This document shows, piece by piece, positions 1 to 5,854 of a stretch of DNA of 6,572 bases. Position 1 is the stretch's first letter. The number at the start of each line of letters is the position of its first letter. A program made the translations under genes and the position numbers. The DNA is from Candidatus Omnitrophota bacterium. GTDB taxonomy: Bacteria > Omnitrophota > Gorgyraeia > Gygaellales > Profunditerraquicolaceae. The DNA lies in assembly GCA_028716305.1 (NCBI GenBank), contig JAQUQA010000067.1:1-6572 (forward strand), read 5' to 3'. The notes beneath the pieces were generated by a model. That model was not told where the DNA came from, searched no databases, and saw only the letters and a program-made list of their open reading frames with translations.

Positions 1-9
1 CGGTGTACG

Positions 10-37
10 CCGAACGCCTCTCACCGAACGCCGTTCG
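10..37. repeat. Short direct and inverted repeats downstream of lptB
   Basis: CCGAACGCC occurs at 10-18 and again at 24-32 (14-base period). The second copy runs into an inverted repeat, CGAAC (25-29) with GTTCG (33-37). It lies in the 62 bases after the lptB stop and reaches towards the window edge, so a longer array or palindrome may continue outside. There is no clear terminator here. Confidence 0.4.
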
Positions 38-62
38 AAAACTACAAATTACAGCTGAATTG

Positions 63-785
63 CTACATCTTGAATCTCTCGCCTAAATAAATCTCCCTGG
101 CTTTAGGGTTATTGATCAGGTCCTGGGCGCTCCCGGTGATCAGGATCTTGCCCTCGGCAATCAGATACGCCCTGTCGGTAATAGTCAGGGTCTCCCTGAC
201 ATTATGGTCCGTCAGGAGTATCCCCAGGCCTCTTTCTTTAAGCTCTTTAATGATCTCCTGCGCCTCATTTACCACGATCGGGTCAATGCCGGAAAACGGT
301 TCATCCAGCAGGATAAACGACGGATTGGTCACCAGGGCGCGGGTTATCTCCAGGCGCCTGCGTTCCCCTCCGGAAAGGGTAAAGGCCTTGTTTTTCCGCA
401 GATGGGCGATGTTCAATTCATTCAACAGGTTCTCCAGCCTGCCTTCTCTTTCCTTCTTGCTGATCGGCAGCGTTTCCAGGATAGCCATAATGTTCTCTTC
501 GACGCTTAGCTTCCGGAAGACCGAAGCCTCCTGCGCCAGATACCCGATGCCGTAGCGCGCGCGTTCATGGATCGGCAGATTGGTAATGTCATTGTTGTCG
601 AAGCTGATTTTACCGCGGTTAGGGGCGATCACCCCGACGATCATATAAAAAGTAGTGGTCTTTCCCGCGCCGTTCGGTCCCAGCAAGCCGACAATCTCTC
701 CGCGCTTGACCACGATATCGACGCCTTTGACCACTTCTCTGCCGCCATACGACTTTGAGAGCCCTTTTGTTTCAAGCAAATGCAT
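63..785 (-). CDS. lptB: LPS export ABC transporter ATP-binding protein LptB
   Basis: The cytoplasmic ATPase of the LptB2FG(C) transporter that extracts LPS from the inner membrane and pushes it along the periplasmic bridge. At 240 residues it is the normal length. It has Walker A GPNGAGKT (36-43), the LptB-specific Q-loop stretch YLAQEASVFRKLSVEENI (82-99, Q85), ABC signature LSGGE followed by RRRLEI (137-146), Walker B FILLDEP (157-163) with catalytic E162, D-loop SGIDP (165-169) and switch H194 in LTDHNVRETL. YLAQEASVFRKL and DHNVRETL separate LptB from the related branched-chain amino-acid ATPase LivG. The ATG is preceded by GGAG with a six-base spacer. It is the last gene in the window, 119 bases from the lptC stop, with palindromes between. 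lptF and lptG are not in the window. Confidence 0.98.
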   Translation of the reverse strand: MHLLETKGLSKSYGGREVVKGVDIVVKRGEIVGLLGPNGAGKTTTFYMIVGVIAPNRGKISFDNNDITNLPIHERARYGIGYLAQEASVFRKLSVEENIMAILETLPISKKEREGRLENLLNELNIAHLRKNKAFTLSGGERRRLEITRALVTNPSFILLDEPFSGIDPIVVNEAQEIIKELKERGLGILLTDHNVRETLTITDRAYLIAEGKILITGSAQDLINNPKAREIYLGERFKM

Positions 786-791
786 CTTTTT

Positions 792-795
792 CTCC
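792..795 (-). promoter_or_regulatory. Ribosome binding site of lptB
   Basis: GGAG on the minus strand with a six-base A-rich spacer to the lptB ATG. Confidence 0.75.
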
Positions 796-807
796 GTTCA
801 TACGTTC

Positions 808-857
808 GCTCCCCAGGAAACCGCACCCTTTTAGGGTGAAGATGGGGTTCGGGGAGC
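808..857. repeat. Nested inverted repeat in the lptC-lptB gap
   Basis: Outer arms GCTCCCC (808-814) and GGGGAGC (851-857) are perfect 7-bp complements. Inside them CACCCT (824-829) and AGGGTG (833-838) form a second hairpin around TTT. GGAAACC (816-822) and GGGGTTC (844-850) can pair partly between the two stems. The roughly 50-base element would fold as one long interrupted stem-loop about 22 bases before the lptB start codon. It may be a copy of a dispersed intergenic palindrome or a regulatory leader for lptB. No U-run follows the outer stem. Confidence 0.5.
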
Positions 858-881
858 TTTAGTATTCCGCTCTAAGCAACC

Positions 882-899
882 CCCGGGCTTATGCCCGGG
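882..899 (-). promoter_or_regulatory. Perfect GC-rich hairpin just after the lptC stop
   Basis: CCCGGGC and GCCCGGG form a perfect 7-bp stem around a 4-base loop (TTAT on the plus strand, ATAA on the minus strand). It begins five bases past the lptC stop codon. No U-run follows on either strand, so it is not a standard intrinsic terminator. It could protect the 3' end of the upstream message, cause partial termination before lptB, or be part of a dispersed palindromic repeat. Confidence 0.6.
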
Positions 900-904
900 A
901 GGCT

Positions 905-1804
905 TCATTTCGGGAGGCCCTGGAAATCCTGCGTCGAATAGATTAAAAGCTTCGGCCTGCCGGACAAGATAACCTTATTATCTTTTCCGGAATAAGTTGC
1001 TTCCTGGCTATAGGTGATATTTTCCCCGCGCACGGTTTTCACATTACCCTTAGCAATGATCCTGTCGATCTTGGTATTACTCAACATGGCATCATCGGAA
1101 GTATCCGACCCTTGCGCCTCGTCGGTCCCCGAGGAATCAAAATAAACTTCCATTATATCGCTGTAAATCTGTGAATCCTGCCTGTCCACCTTGACATTAT
1201 TATTAAAAACCGCCACATTCTTGGCGTAATCAATCTCCAAAGGGCCATCACAAGTAATGATGATCTTGTTAGCGGCCTTCTCGCCGGGCTTGGTCTGCGG
1301 CTGGATCTCCAGCAGGACTTCTTCTTCGAGGTTCATTTTACTTAACCCCGTCTCCCCCCTGGCGCCTTTGGCCCGGGTGAACATATTCTGCCTGTTAATA
1401 TTCACCACATCCTGGGTGCTCACCACGGAATTAACCCGGTCCCAATCCAGTGAATCGGTAGTCAATTTCGCACCGCCGGAAGTGGTAATGACCACGTCTT
1501 TCTCGACGTGGATCTTGCCGTTGGCCCGGTCAAAATCGCCTTCTTTCGCGGTTAATTTGACGTTTTCTTTTTCGCCGTAAAGATTACCGGAAAGGTCTTT
1601 AAGCTTAACCACATTATCAAAGATATCCGCCGTCTTCCCGGAAAGGTCCCAGGTCTTCTTACCCTTTTCCCCGTAGCCGGCCAAAGAAAAATCCCCGATC
1701 TGCTGATCGGAATCATCCTCTTCGGCAAAAGCAAGGCCACAGAACAAGAGACAAAATCCGCAGAGGATAGTAATATACTTAAGGGTTTTAAATGTCATAC
1801 GCAC
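905..1804 (-). CDS. lptC: LPS transport periplasmic protein: LptC-like domain fused to LptA/OstA-like domain
   Basis: A 299-residue exported protein. Residues 5-27 are a basic-then-hydrophobic leader ending AFA-EE, which reads either as a cleavable signal peptide or as the usual LptC membrane anchor. Residues about 36-168 resemble LptC: FSLAGYGEKGKKTWDLSGKT, then repeating short beta strands with LTTDSLDWDRVNSVVST (114-130). Residues about 182-288 resemble the LptA/OstA-N fold: CDGPLEIDYAKNVAVFNNNV (185-204), IIAKGNVKTVRGENITYSQEA (249-269) and KVILSGRPKLLIY (277-289). An acidic Ser/Asp/Thr-rich insert (about 224-240) interrupts the second domain. LptC receives LPS from the LptB2FG transporter and hands it to the LptA bridge; here both appear in one chain. 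The GTG at 1804 has AGGA eight bases upstream; an ATG at 1798 is the alternative. The gene overlaps kdsC by 17 bases (11 if ATG). Confidence 0.85.
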   Translation of the reverse strand: MRMTFKTLKYITILCGFCLLFCGLAFAEEDDSDQQIGDFSLAGYGEKGKKTWDLSGKTADIFDNVVKLKDLSGNLYGEKENVKLTAKEGDFDRANGKIHVEKDVVITTSGGAKLTTDSLDWDRVNSVVSTQDVVNINRQNMFTRAKGARGETGLSKMNLEEEVLLEIQPQTKPGEKAANKIIITCDGPLEIDYAKNVAVFNNNVKVDRQDSQIYSDIMEVYFDSSGTDEAQGSDTSDDAMLSNTKIDRIIAKGNVKTVRGENITYSQEATYSGKDNKVILSGRPKLLIYSTQDFQGLPK

Positions 1805-2327
1805 CGACCAATTCCTGCCATCTTCCCTGGCCCTTAAGGATCAACTCTGCCACTTCTCTTACCGCGCCCCGGCCGCCCTGCCTGATGGTGATATAGTGTG
1901 CCGCGCGTTTTACTTCCGGGCAGGCATTAAAAACCGCCACCGGAAAACCCACTCTTTTCAAAAGCGGAAGGTCCACCAGGTCATCCCCGACAAAACATAA
2001 CTCATCCGCCTTCAGGCGGTATTTTTTCAAAATCTTTTCCAGGACCAGGCTTTTCGGAGAAACATCCGCATAGACCTCTTCAATGCGCATGTCGCGGGCG
2101 CGCGGCAGGATTGCCCGTGAAGCCTTGGCCGTGACCAAGATCGTCTTAATCCCGGCTTTATACAAAAGATACACCCCCAGGCCGTCGTGGACGTCAAAAA
2201 ACTTGGAGTCGCGGCCGCGGGAATCATAAATGATCCTGCCGTCGGTGAGCACTCCGTCGACATCTAAAAGCAGGAGCCTGATCTTTTTAACTTTTGATAA
2301 AACCGACTCTTCGATATTTATTTTCAT
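1788..2327 (-). CDS. kdsC: 3-deoxy-manno-octulosonate-8-phosphate phosphatase (HAD family, KdsC)
   Basis: Removes phosphate from Kdo-8-phosphate to give free Kdo for KdsB. The 179 residues match the small tetrameric C0-type HAD phosphatases. Motif I is LLDVDGVLTDG, with nucleophile D22 and acid/base D24; motif II is LVTAKAS, with T66; motif III is K92 in SPKS; motif IV is GDDLVDLPLL, with D115, D116 and D119. The C-terminal GGRGAVREVAELIL segment is characteristic of KdsC and contributes to the neighbouring active site in the tetramer. Motif II reads TAK where ITGR is more usual. I chose the ATG at 2327, which shares its A with the kdsD stop (TGATG); an in-frame TTG three bases earlier is possible but less likely. 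The ribosome site is weak, so coupling to kdsD is expected. Confidence 0.95.
   Translation of the reverse strand: MKINIEESVLSKVKKIRLLLLDVDGVLTDGRIIYDSRGRDSKFFDVHDGLGVYLLYKAGIKTILVTAKASRAILPRARDMRIEEVYADVSPKSLVLEKILKKYRLKADELCFVGDDLVDLPLLKRVGFPVAVFNACPEVKRAAHYITIRQGGRGAVREVAELILKGQGRWQELVGAYDI
1813..1816 (-). promoter_or_regulatory. Ribosome binding site deciding the lptC start
   Basis: AGGA on the minus strand lies eight bases before the GTG at 1804 but fourteen before the ATG at 1798. The spacing favours GTG as the start, although ATG is the stronger start codon. Confidence 0.5.
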
Positions 2328-3289
2328 CAAACCAGGCCTGCCTTCAGTAAGTCCTGCACATCCAACAGCCCGACGGGCTTACCGTGCTTATCCACTACCG
2401 GCAGTTCATCGATCTTCTTCTCACGTAAGATCCGCAGGGCCTCCACGGCCAGGGCCTCTCCCAAGATAGTTGTCGGATGCTTGGTCATTACGTCTTTTAC
2501 CTGGCGACACGACAAATCCGAATAAAGCTCCAGATTCCTGCGCAGGTCGCCATCGGTAAAGATCCCGGTCAACCTGCCGTTTTTATCTACTACGGAGGCG
2601 CTTCCCGAACGGGACTGAGTGATCTTCAAAAGCACCTCGGAAACTCTCCTGTTTTCTCTTACCACCGGATTGGCGCCGCCGGTGCGCATAATATCCTGCG
2701 TCCGCAAGAGAAGCCTTCTGCCTAAGAGCCCTCCGGGGTGGTAAAACGCGAAGTCCTTCTCTTTAAAATTCTTTGTTTCCAAAAGGCAAACCGCCAAGGC
2801 ATCGGTCAGGGCCAGTGTCGCCGTAGTCGATGCCGTAGGGGCCAGCCCTAATGGACAGGCCTCCTTTATCACGGAGACATCCAGGACTACATCGCTATGT
2901 TTTGCTACTATCGATTTTTTATTTCCGGTCAAAGCGATGATCCGGGAACCGATCTTTTTAAGGATCGGCAGCAATTGCCTCATCTCTTCTCCCGAGCCGC
3001 TGTTGGAGATCAATACAATCACATCTTCGGAGGTTACCCTGCCAAGATCCCCATGGATGGCTTCCGCGGTATGCAAAAAAAGGCTCGGCGTCCCGGTGGA
3101 CGCCAGCGTCGCGGAAAATTTTTGCGCGATGATCCCGGTCTTACCCATACCGCTGACTACCACCCTGCCCCGGGATTTTAAAATCAGGTTTACCGCCTGA
3201 GCAAATTCTTTGCCTATCCGCGGTTTTAACCGGCTAATCGCTTCGGACTCAATTTGTAAAACCTGCTTCGCCCTTTTGATGATATTCAT
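2327..3289 (-). CDS. kdsD: D-arabinose-5-phosphate isomerase (SIS domain plus two CBS domains)
   Basis: Interconverts D-ribulose-5-phosphate and D-arabinose-5-phosphate, the first committed step to Kdo. At 320 residues it is full length. The SIS domain (about 30-185) holds SGMGKTG (46-52), HGDLGRV (79-85), ISNSGSGEE (94-102) and FYHPGGLLG (182-190). K50, E102, E143 and H184 match the E. coli KdsD catalytic residues K59, E111, E152 and H193, each with the same offset of nine. Two CBS modules follow: one around 200-255 ending in GIFTDGDLRR, one around 267-318 with IDELPVVD and GLLDVQDLL. CBS modules in this family are thought to sense nucleotides or CMP-Kdo. GutQ is the closely related alternative, but placement between kdsA and kdsC argues for KdsD. 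Its ATG overlaps the kdsA TGA (ATGA), with GAGGA six bases before it. Confidence 0.96.
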   Translation of the reverse strand: MNIIKRAKQVLQIESEAISRLKPRIGKEFAQAVNLILKSRGRVVVSGMGKTGIIAQKFSATLASTGTPSLFLHTAEAIHGDLGRVTSEDVIVLISNSGSGEEMRQLLPILKKIGSRIIALTGNKKSIVAKHSDVVLDVSVIKEACPLGLAPTASTTATLALTDALAVCLLETKNFKEKDFAFYHPGGLLGRRLLLRTQDIMRTGGANPVVRENRRVSEVLLKITQSRSGSASVVDKNGRLTGIFTDGDLRRNLELYSDLSCRQVKDVMTKHPTTILGEALAVEALRILREKKIDELPVVDKHGKPVGLLDVQDLLKAGLV

Positions 3290-4098
3290 AACGCTTCCTC
3301 GATCTTCCTCGTCTGCCGTAAAAGATTTTTCAGTTCTTTCAGGCTAATCATATTCGGCCCGTCGCAAAGCGCCTTATCGGGATCGGAATGCACCTCTAAA
3401 AATAACCCCTGGCACCCGAAAGCCACTGCCGCGCGGGATAAACCGGAGACAAACTCCCTTTGCCCGCCGGAACTCTTCCCCCGGCCTCCCGGCAGTTGCA
3501 CGCTGTGCGTGGCATCGAAAATCACCGGATAGCCGAAGTCACCCATGATCTTTAGGCTGCGCAGATCGGCAACCAGGTTATTGTAACCGAAACTCACCCC
3601 CCGTTCGGTGATCAGAATCTTTTTGTTCCCCGTGGCCTCTATTTTTTTGATTATCGGCAGGATATCCCAAGGGGCCAAAAACTGTCCTTTTTTCAGATTG
3701 ATCACTTTTCCGGTCCGTGCCGCTTCCACCACCAAGTCCGTCTGACGGCTCAATAATGCCGGTATCTGGATAATATCCAACACCTCTGCCGCCGCGGCAA
3801 TCTCCTGACGACAATGGATATCGCTTAAAAGCGGAAGCTTTAACTCTTCTTTAACCCGGTAAAGGATCTCCAGCCCCTTTTTTATCCCCGGCCCGCGGTA
3901 AGAATCCAGGGAGAGCCGATTTGCCTTGTCGAAACTGGACTTAAAGATAAAGGGAATTCCCGCCTCTTGCGCGATCTCCTTGATCCGCTTGGCGCTTTGC
4001 AAACACTGCTTTTGAGATTCGATGACACATGGCCCGGCAATCAGAACCAAAGGACATCCCTTCCCAATCTTTACGTTACCGATCGTCAACTGTCTCAT
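3286..4098 (-). CDS. kdsA: 3-deoxy-8-phosphooctulonate synthase (Kdo-8-P synthase), metal-dependent type
   Basis: Condenses phosphoenolpyruvate with D-arabinose-5-phosphate to Kdo-8-phosphate in the cytoplasm. The 270 residues form the DAHP/Kdo8P synthase barrel: IAGPCVIES (20-28), FKSSFDKANR (52-61, substrate-binding lysines), SDIHC (92-96), QIPALLSRQTDL (111-122), KKGQFLAPWD (136-145), ERGVSFGYNNLV (165-176), DATHSVQLPGG (195-205) and EVHSDPDKALCDGPN (235-249). Cys24, His198, Glu235 and Asp246 have exactly the spacing of the four metal ligands of the Aquifex aeolicus enzyme (Cys11, His185, Glu222, Asp233). This marks the metal-dependent class; E. coli KdsA has Asn at the Cys position. The ATG is three bases after the kdsB TAA, with AAGAGG six bases upstream. 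The substrate arabinose-5-phosphate is made by the next gene, kdsD. Confidence 0.97.
   Translation of the reverse strand: MRQLTIGNVKIGKGCPLVLIAGPCVIESQKQCLQSAKRIKEIAQEAGIPFIFKSSFDKANRLSLDSYRGPGIKKGLEILYRVKEELKLPLLSDIHCRQEIAAAAEVLDIIQIPALLSRQTDLVVEAARTGKVINLKKGQFLAPWDILPIIKKIEATGNKKILITERGVSFGYNNLVADLRSLKIMGDFGYPVIFDATHSVQLPGGRGKSSGGQREFVSGLSRAAVAFGCQGLFLEVHSDPDKALCDGPNMISLKELKNLLRQTRKIEEAL
3296..3300 (-). promoter_or_regulatory. Ribosome binding site of kdsD
   Basis: GAGGA on the minus strand, six bases before the kdsD ATG. A second GAGGA sits ten bases further upstream (3306-3310), too far away to serve this start. Confidence 0.7.
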
Positions 4099-4101
4099 TC
4101 G

Positions 4102-4839
4102 TTACCTCTTCATTTCCAGGTATTGTTTGGCTTTTTCCAGATCCTGCGGGGTATCTACTCCGATACTGTCGTATTTTGTCTCCACGACTTTGATGCGGAA
4201 GCCCTCCTCGAGGATACGCAGCTGCTCCAGCCTTTCCGTCTTTTCCAGGCCGGAAGGAAGAAGATTCTTATAGGTAAAAAGAAAATCCTTGGTGTACCCG
4301 TATAGTCCGATATGCTTGAAATACACCGGATTCTGTACCTCTGAATTATGCGCCAGATAAGGAATAGGCGACCGGGAAAAATAAAGCGCGAAGTTATTCT
4401 TGTCCACCACGACTTTTACCACGTGGGGGTCGTGCAGGTCTTCGGGCATTTCGAGCCTCTTCATGATCGTCGCCACGGAAATACTTTTATCGTCGATCAG
4501 CGCCTGGGCCACGGCGTCGATCATCGAGGGGTGGATCAACGGCTCGTCCGCCTGGATATTAATGACGAACTTTACCTCCAGCGGGTTGATCACCTCGGCG
4601 ATCCTGTCTGTGCCGCAGGTATGCCCCCGGGAGGTCATTACCGCTTTTGCCCCGAAACCTAAAGCGGCCTGCTCCACGCGTTCGTCATCACAGGCGATGA
4701 TCAATTCGTCCAGCAGCAGTGATTGCCTGGCGCGCTCCCAGACATGCTGCAGCATTGGCTTGCCCAAGAGGTCAACCAGGACCTTGCCCTCGAACCTGGA
4801 AGAAGAATACCTTGCCGGAATTACTCCTAAGACGTCCAT
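4102..4839 (-). CDS. kdsB: 3-deoxy-manno-octulosonate cytidylyltransferase (CMP-Kdo synthetase)
   Basis: Activates Kdo with CTP to give CMP-Kdo, the donor for Kdo transfer to lipid A, in the cytoplasm. At 245 residues it is the normal family length. Motifs in order: IPARYSSSRFEGK (7-19, nucleotide-binding loop), GHTCGTDRIAE (72-82), NIQADEPLI (94-102) with metal ligand D98, YFSRSPIPY (153-161), KHIGLYGY (175-182), EKTERLEQLRILE (199-211) and GVDTPQDLE (227-235) with the second metal ligand D229. D98 falls at the same number as in the E. coli enzyme. Small oddities are QAD where QGD is usual and TCGTDR where SGTDR/SGTER is usual; both are conservative. The ATG lies one base after the hldA TGA and has an AAGGA ribosome site nine bases upstream. 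Confidence 0.97.
   Translation of the reverse strand: MDVLGVIPARYSSSRFEGKVLVDLLGKPMLQHVWERARQSLLLDELIIACDDERVEQAALGFGAKAVMTSRGHTCGTDRIAEVINPLEVKFVINIQADEPLIHPSMIDAVAQALIDDKSISVATIMKRLEMPEDLHDPHVVKVVVDKNNFALYFSRSPIPYLAHNSEVQNPVYFKHIGLYGYTKDFLFTYKNLLPSGLEKTERLEQLRILEEGFRIKVVETKYDSIGVDTPQDLEKAKQYLEMKR
4105..4110 (-). promoter_or_regulatory. Ribosome binding site of kdsA
   Basis: AAGAGG on the minus strand, six bases before the kdsA ATG, within the end of kdsB. It supports the chosen start. Confidence 0.7.
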
Positions 4840-4840
4840 A

Positions 4841-5854
4841 TCAACTTATCCTTGATAATAATTCTTTACGGGAAGTGACCGCTGTCCCCAATTTGCCCAC
4901 GACTATGCCGGCGGCGTAATTTGCCAGGTGCGCGGCTTCGATCTTCGTCGCCCCGCAGGAAAGCGCCAGGGTAAACACTGAAATCACCGTATCCCCCGCT
5001 CCGGAAACGTCAAAAACCTCCTGGGCCACGGTAGGTATATGCGTCACCCTGCCTTCTTTCTCAAAAAGCCGCATCCCGGCCTCTCCGAGAGTAACCAGAA
5101 GAGAATCAAGTTTTAAATAGGAGATAATCTCCCTTGCCGCCAGGTCAATCTCCTGATCGTTGAAGAGCCGGTCGTTATTTATCCTGAAGCGATTGGTGGT
5201 ATCCTTGATCTTCAGGTTCCTTACGGCGTTTTCCAATTCTTTGCGGTTAGGGGTAATCGCCGTAACCTGGCTGTAATACTGAAAATGTTCTTCCTTCGGG
5301 TCGACGGTGATGACTTTTTTATTATCTCTGGCCAGGCCGATCAGCTGATGCAGCAGCTGCGCATTGATCAGCCCCTTACCGTAATCTTCGATGATCAACG
5401 CGTCAAAGTCATTGATCCGGGAACGTACGAAATTAATGATCCTGATATTGAGCTGGCGAGAGGCTTCCTGCGTATATTCCCAGTCCACTCTCACTACCTG
5501 CTGATGCCCGGCGACCACCCTGGTCTTTAAAGTTGTGCACCTCTTGGGATCGACAAATACCGCGTCGCAGCCGATCGATCTATCTTTGAGTTCGTTCAGT
5601 AAAAGTTTGCCGTGCTCATCTTTGCCGATTATCCCCAGCAAGGAAACTTTTGCCTCCAGGGAACCGATATTATTGGCTACGTTAGCCGCGCCTCCCGGGA
5701 CATAGGTCCGTTTATTCGCCCAGACTACCGGCACCGGCGCTTCCGGAGAGACCCGCTCCACCTTACCCCAGATATACTGGTCAAGGATCAGGTCTCCGAT
5801 TACCAGGATCCTGGCCTTATTGAAACGCTTTATAATTTTCCCTAAGTTTTTCAT
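4841..5854 (-). CDS. hldA: D-glycero-beta-D-manno-heptose-7-phosphate kinase (HldA/RfaE1, single domain)
   Basis: A cytoplasmic ribokinase/PfkB-family kinase that phosphorylates heptose-7-phosphate at C1 on the way to ADP-heptose for the LPS inner core. The 337 residues include VIGDLILDQYIWG (18-30) and SPEAPVPVV (36-44), both typical of HldE domain 1, the glycine-rich PfkB signature with GGAANVANN (54-62), EDYGKGL (156-162), DPK (185-187), TPNRKE (201-206) and the anion-hole/catalytic motif SGAGDT (284-289) with base D288. It ends shortly after the kinase fold, so the cytidylyltransferase-type domain found in bifunctional HldE (about 475 residues) is absent and a separate HldC is expected elsewhere. 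The ATG start overlaps the TGA of the upstream gene (ATGA); the Shine-Dalgarno is weak, so translation is probably coupled. A related sugar kinase is the alternative, but the match to HldA is strong. Confidence 0.93.
   Translation of the reverse strand: MKNLGKIIKRFNKARILVIGDLILDQYIWGKVERVSPEAPVPVVWANKRTYVPGGAANVANNIGSLEAKVSLLGIIGKDEHGKLLLNELKDRSIGCDAVFVDPKRCTTLKTRVVAGHQQVVRVDWEYTQEASRQLNIRIINFVRSRINDFDALIIEDYGKGLINAQLLHQLIGLARDNKKVITVDPKEEHFQYYSQVTAITPNRKELENAVRNLKIKDTTNRFRINNDRLFNDQEIDLAAREIISYLKLDSLLVTLGEAGMRLFEKEGRVTHIPTVAQEVFDVSGAGDTVISVFTLALSCGATKIEAAHLANYAAGIVVGKLGTAVTSRKELLSRIS
4849..4853 (-). promoter_or_regulatory. Ribosome binding site of kdsB
   Basis: On the minus strand AAGGA lies nine bases before the kdsB ATG, inside the last codons of hldA. 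It supports the chosen start. Confidence 0.7.

Noticed and set aside
112..555. 147-codon open frame on the plus strand
   Set aside because: It lies wholly inside lptB on the opposite strand, has no recognisable domain and is explained by the strong lptB coding match.
882..899. Intrinsic terminator after lptC
   Set aside because: The stem is strong but no run of U follows it in the minus-strand transcript, so I list it as a hairpin of unknown role.
786..904. Promoter for lptB in the intergenic gap
   Set aside because: TTGCTT followed by AATACT on the minus strand is spaced only seven bases apart, and TTCCTG/TATGAA is also too close; no acceptable -35/-10 pair is seen.
1741..1804. Lipoprotein signal in the LptC-like leader (Cys residues around 15-22)
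   Set aside because: The residues before each Cys do not fit a lipobox (Phe precedes Cys in GFC and LFC; ILC lacks a small residue at -1), and an AFA cleavage site fits better.
4400..4855. 151-codon open frame on the plus strand
   Set aside because: Antisense to kdsB, Ser/Thr-rich low-complexity product with no family resemblance; kdsB motifs are intact across the region.
4841..5854. Bifunctional HldE
   Set aside because: The frame stops soon after the kinase domain at 337 residues, and kdsB begins one base later, so no nucleotidyltransferase domain follows.
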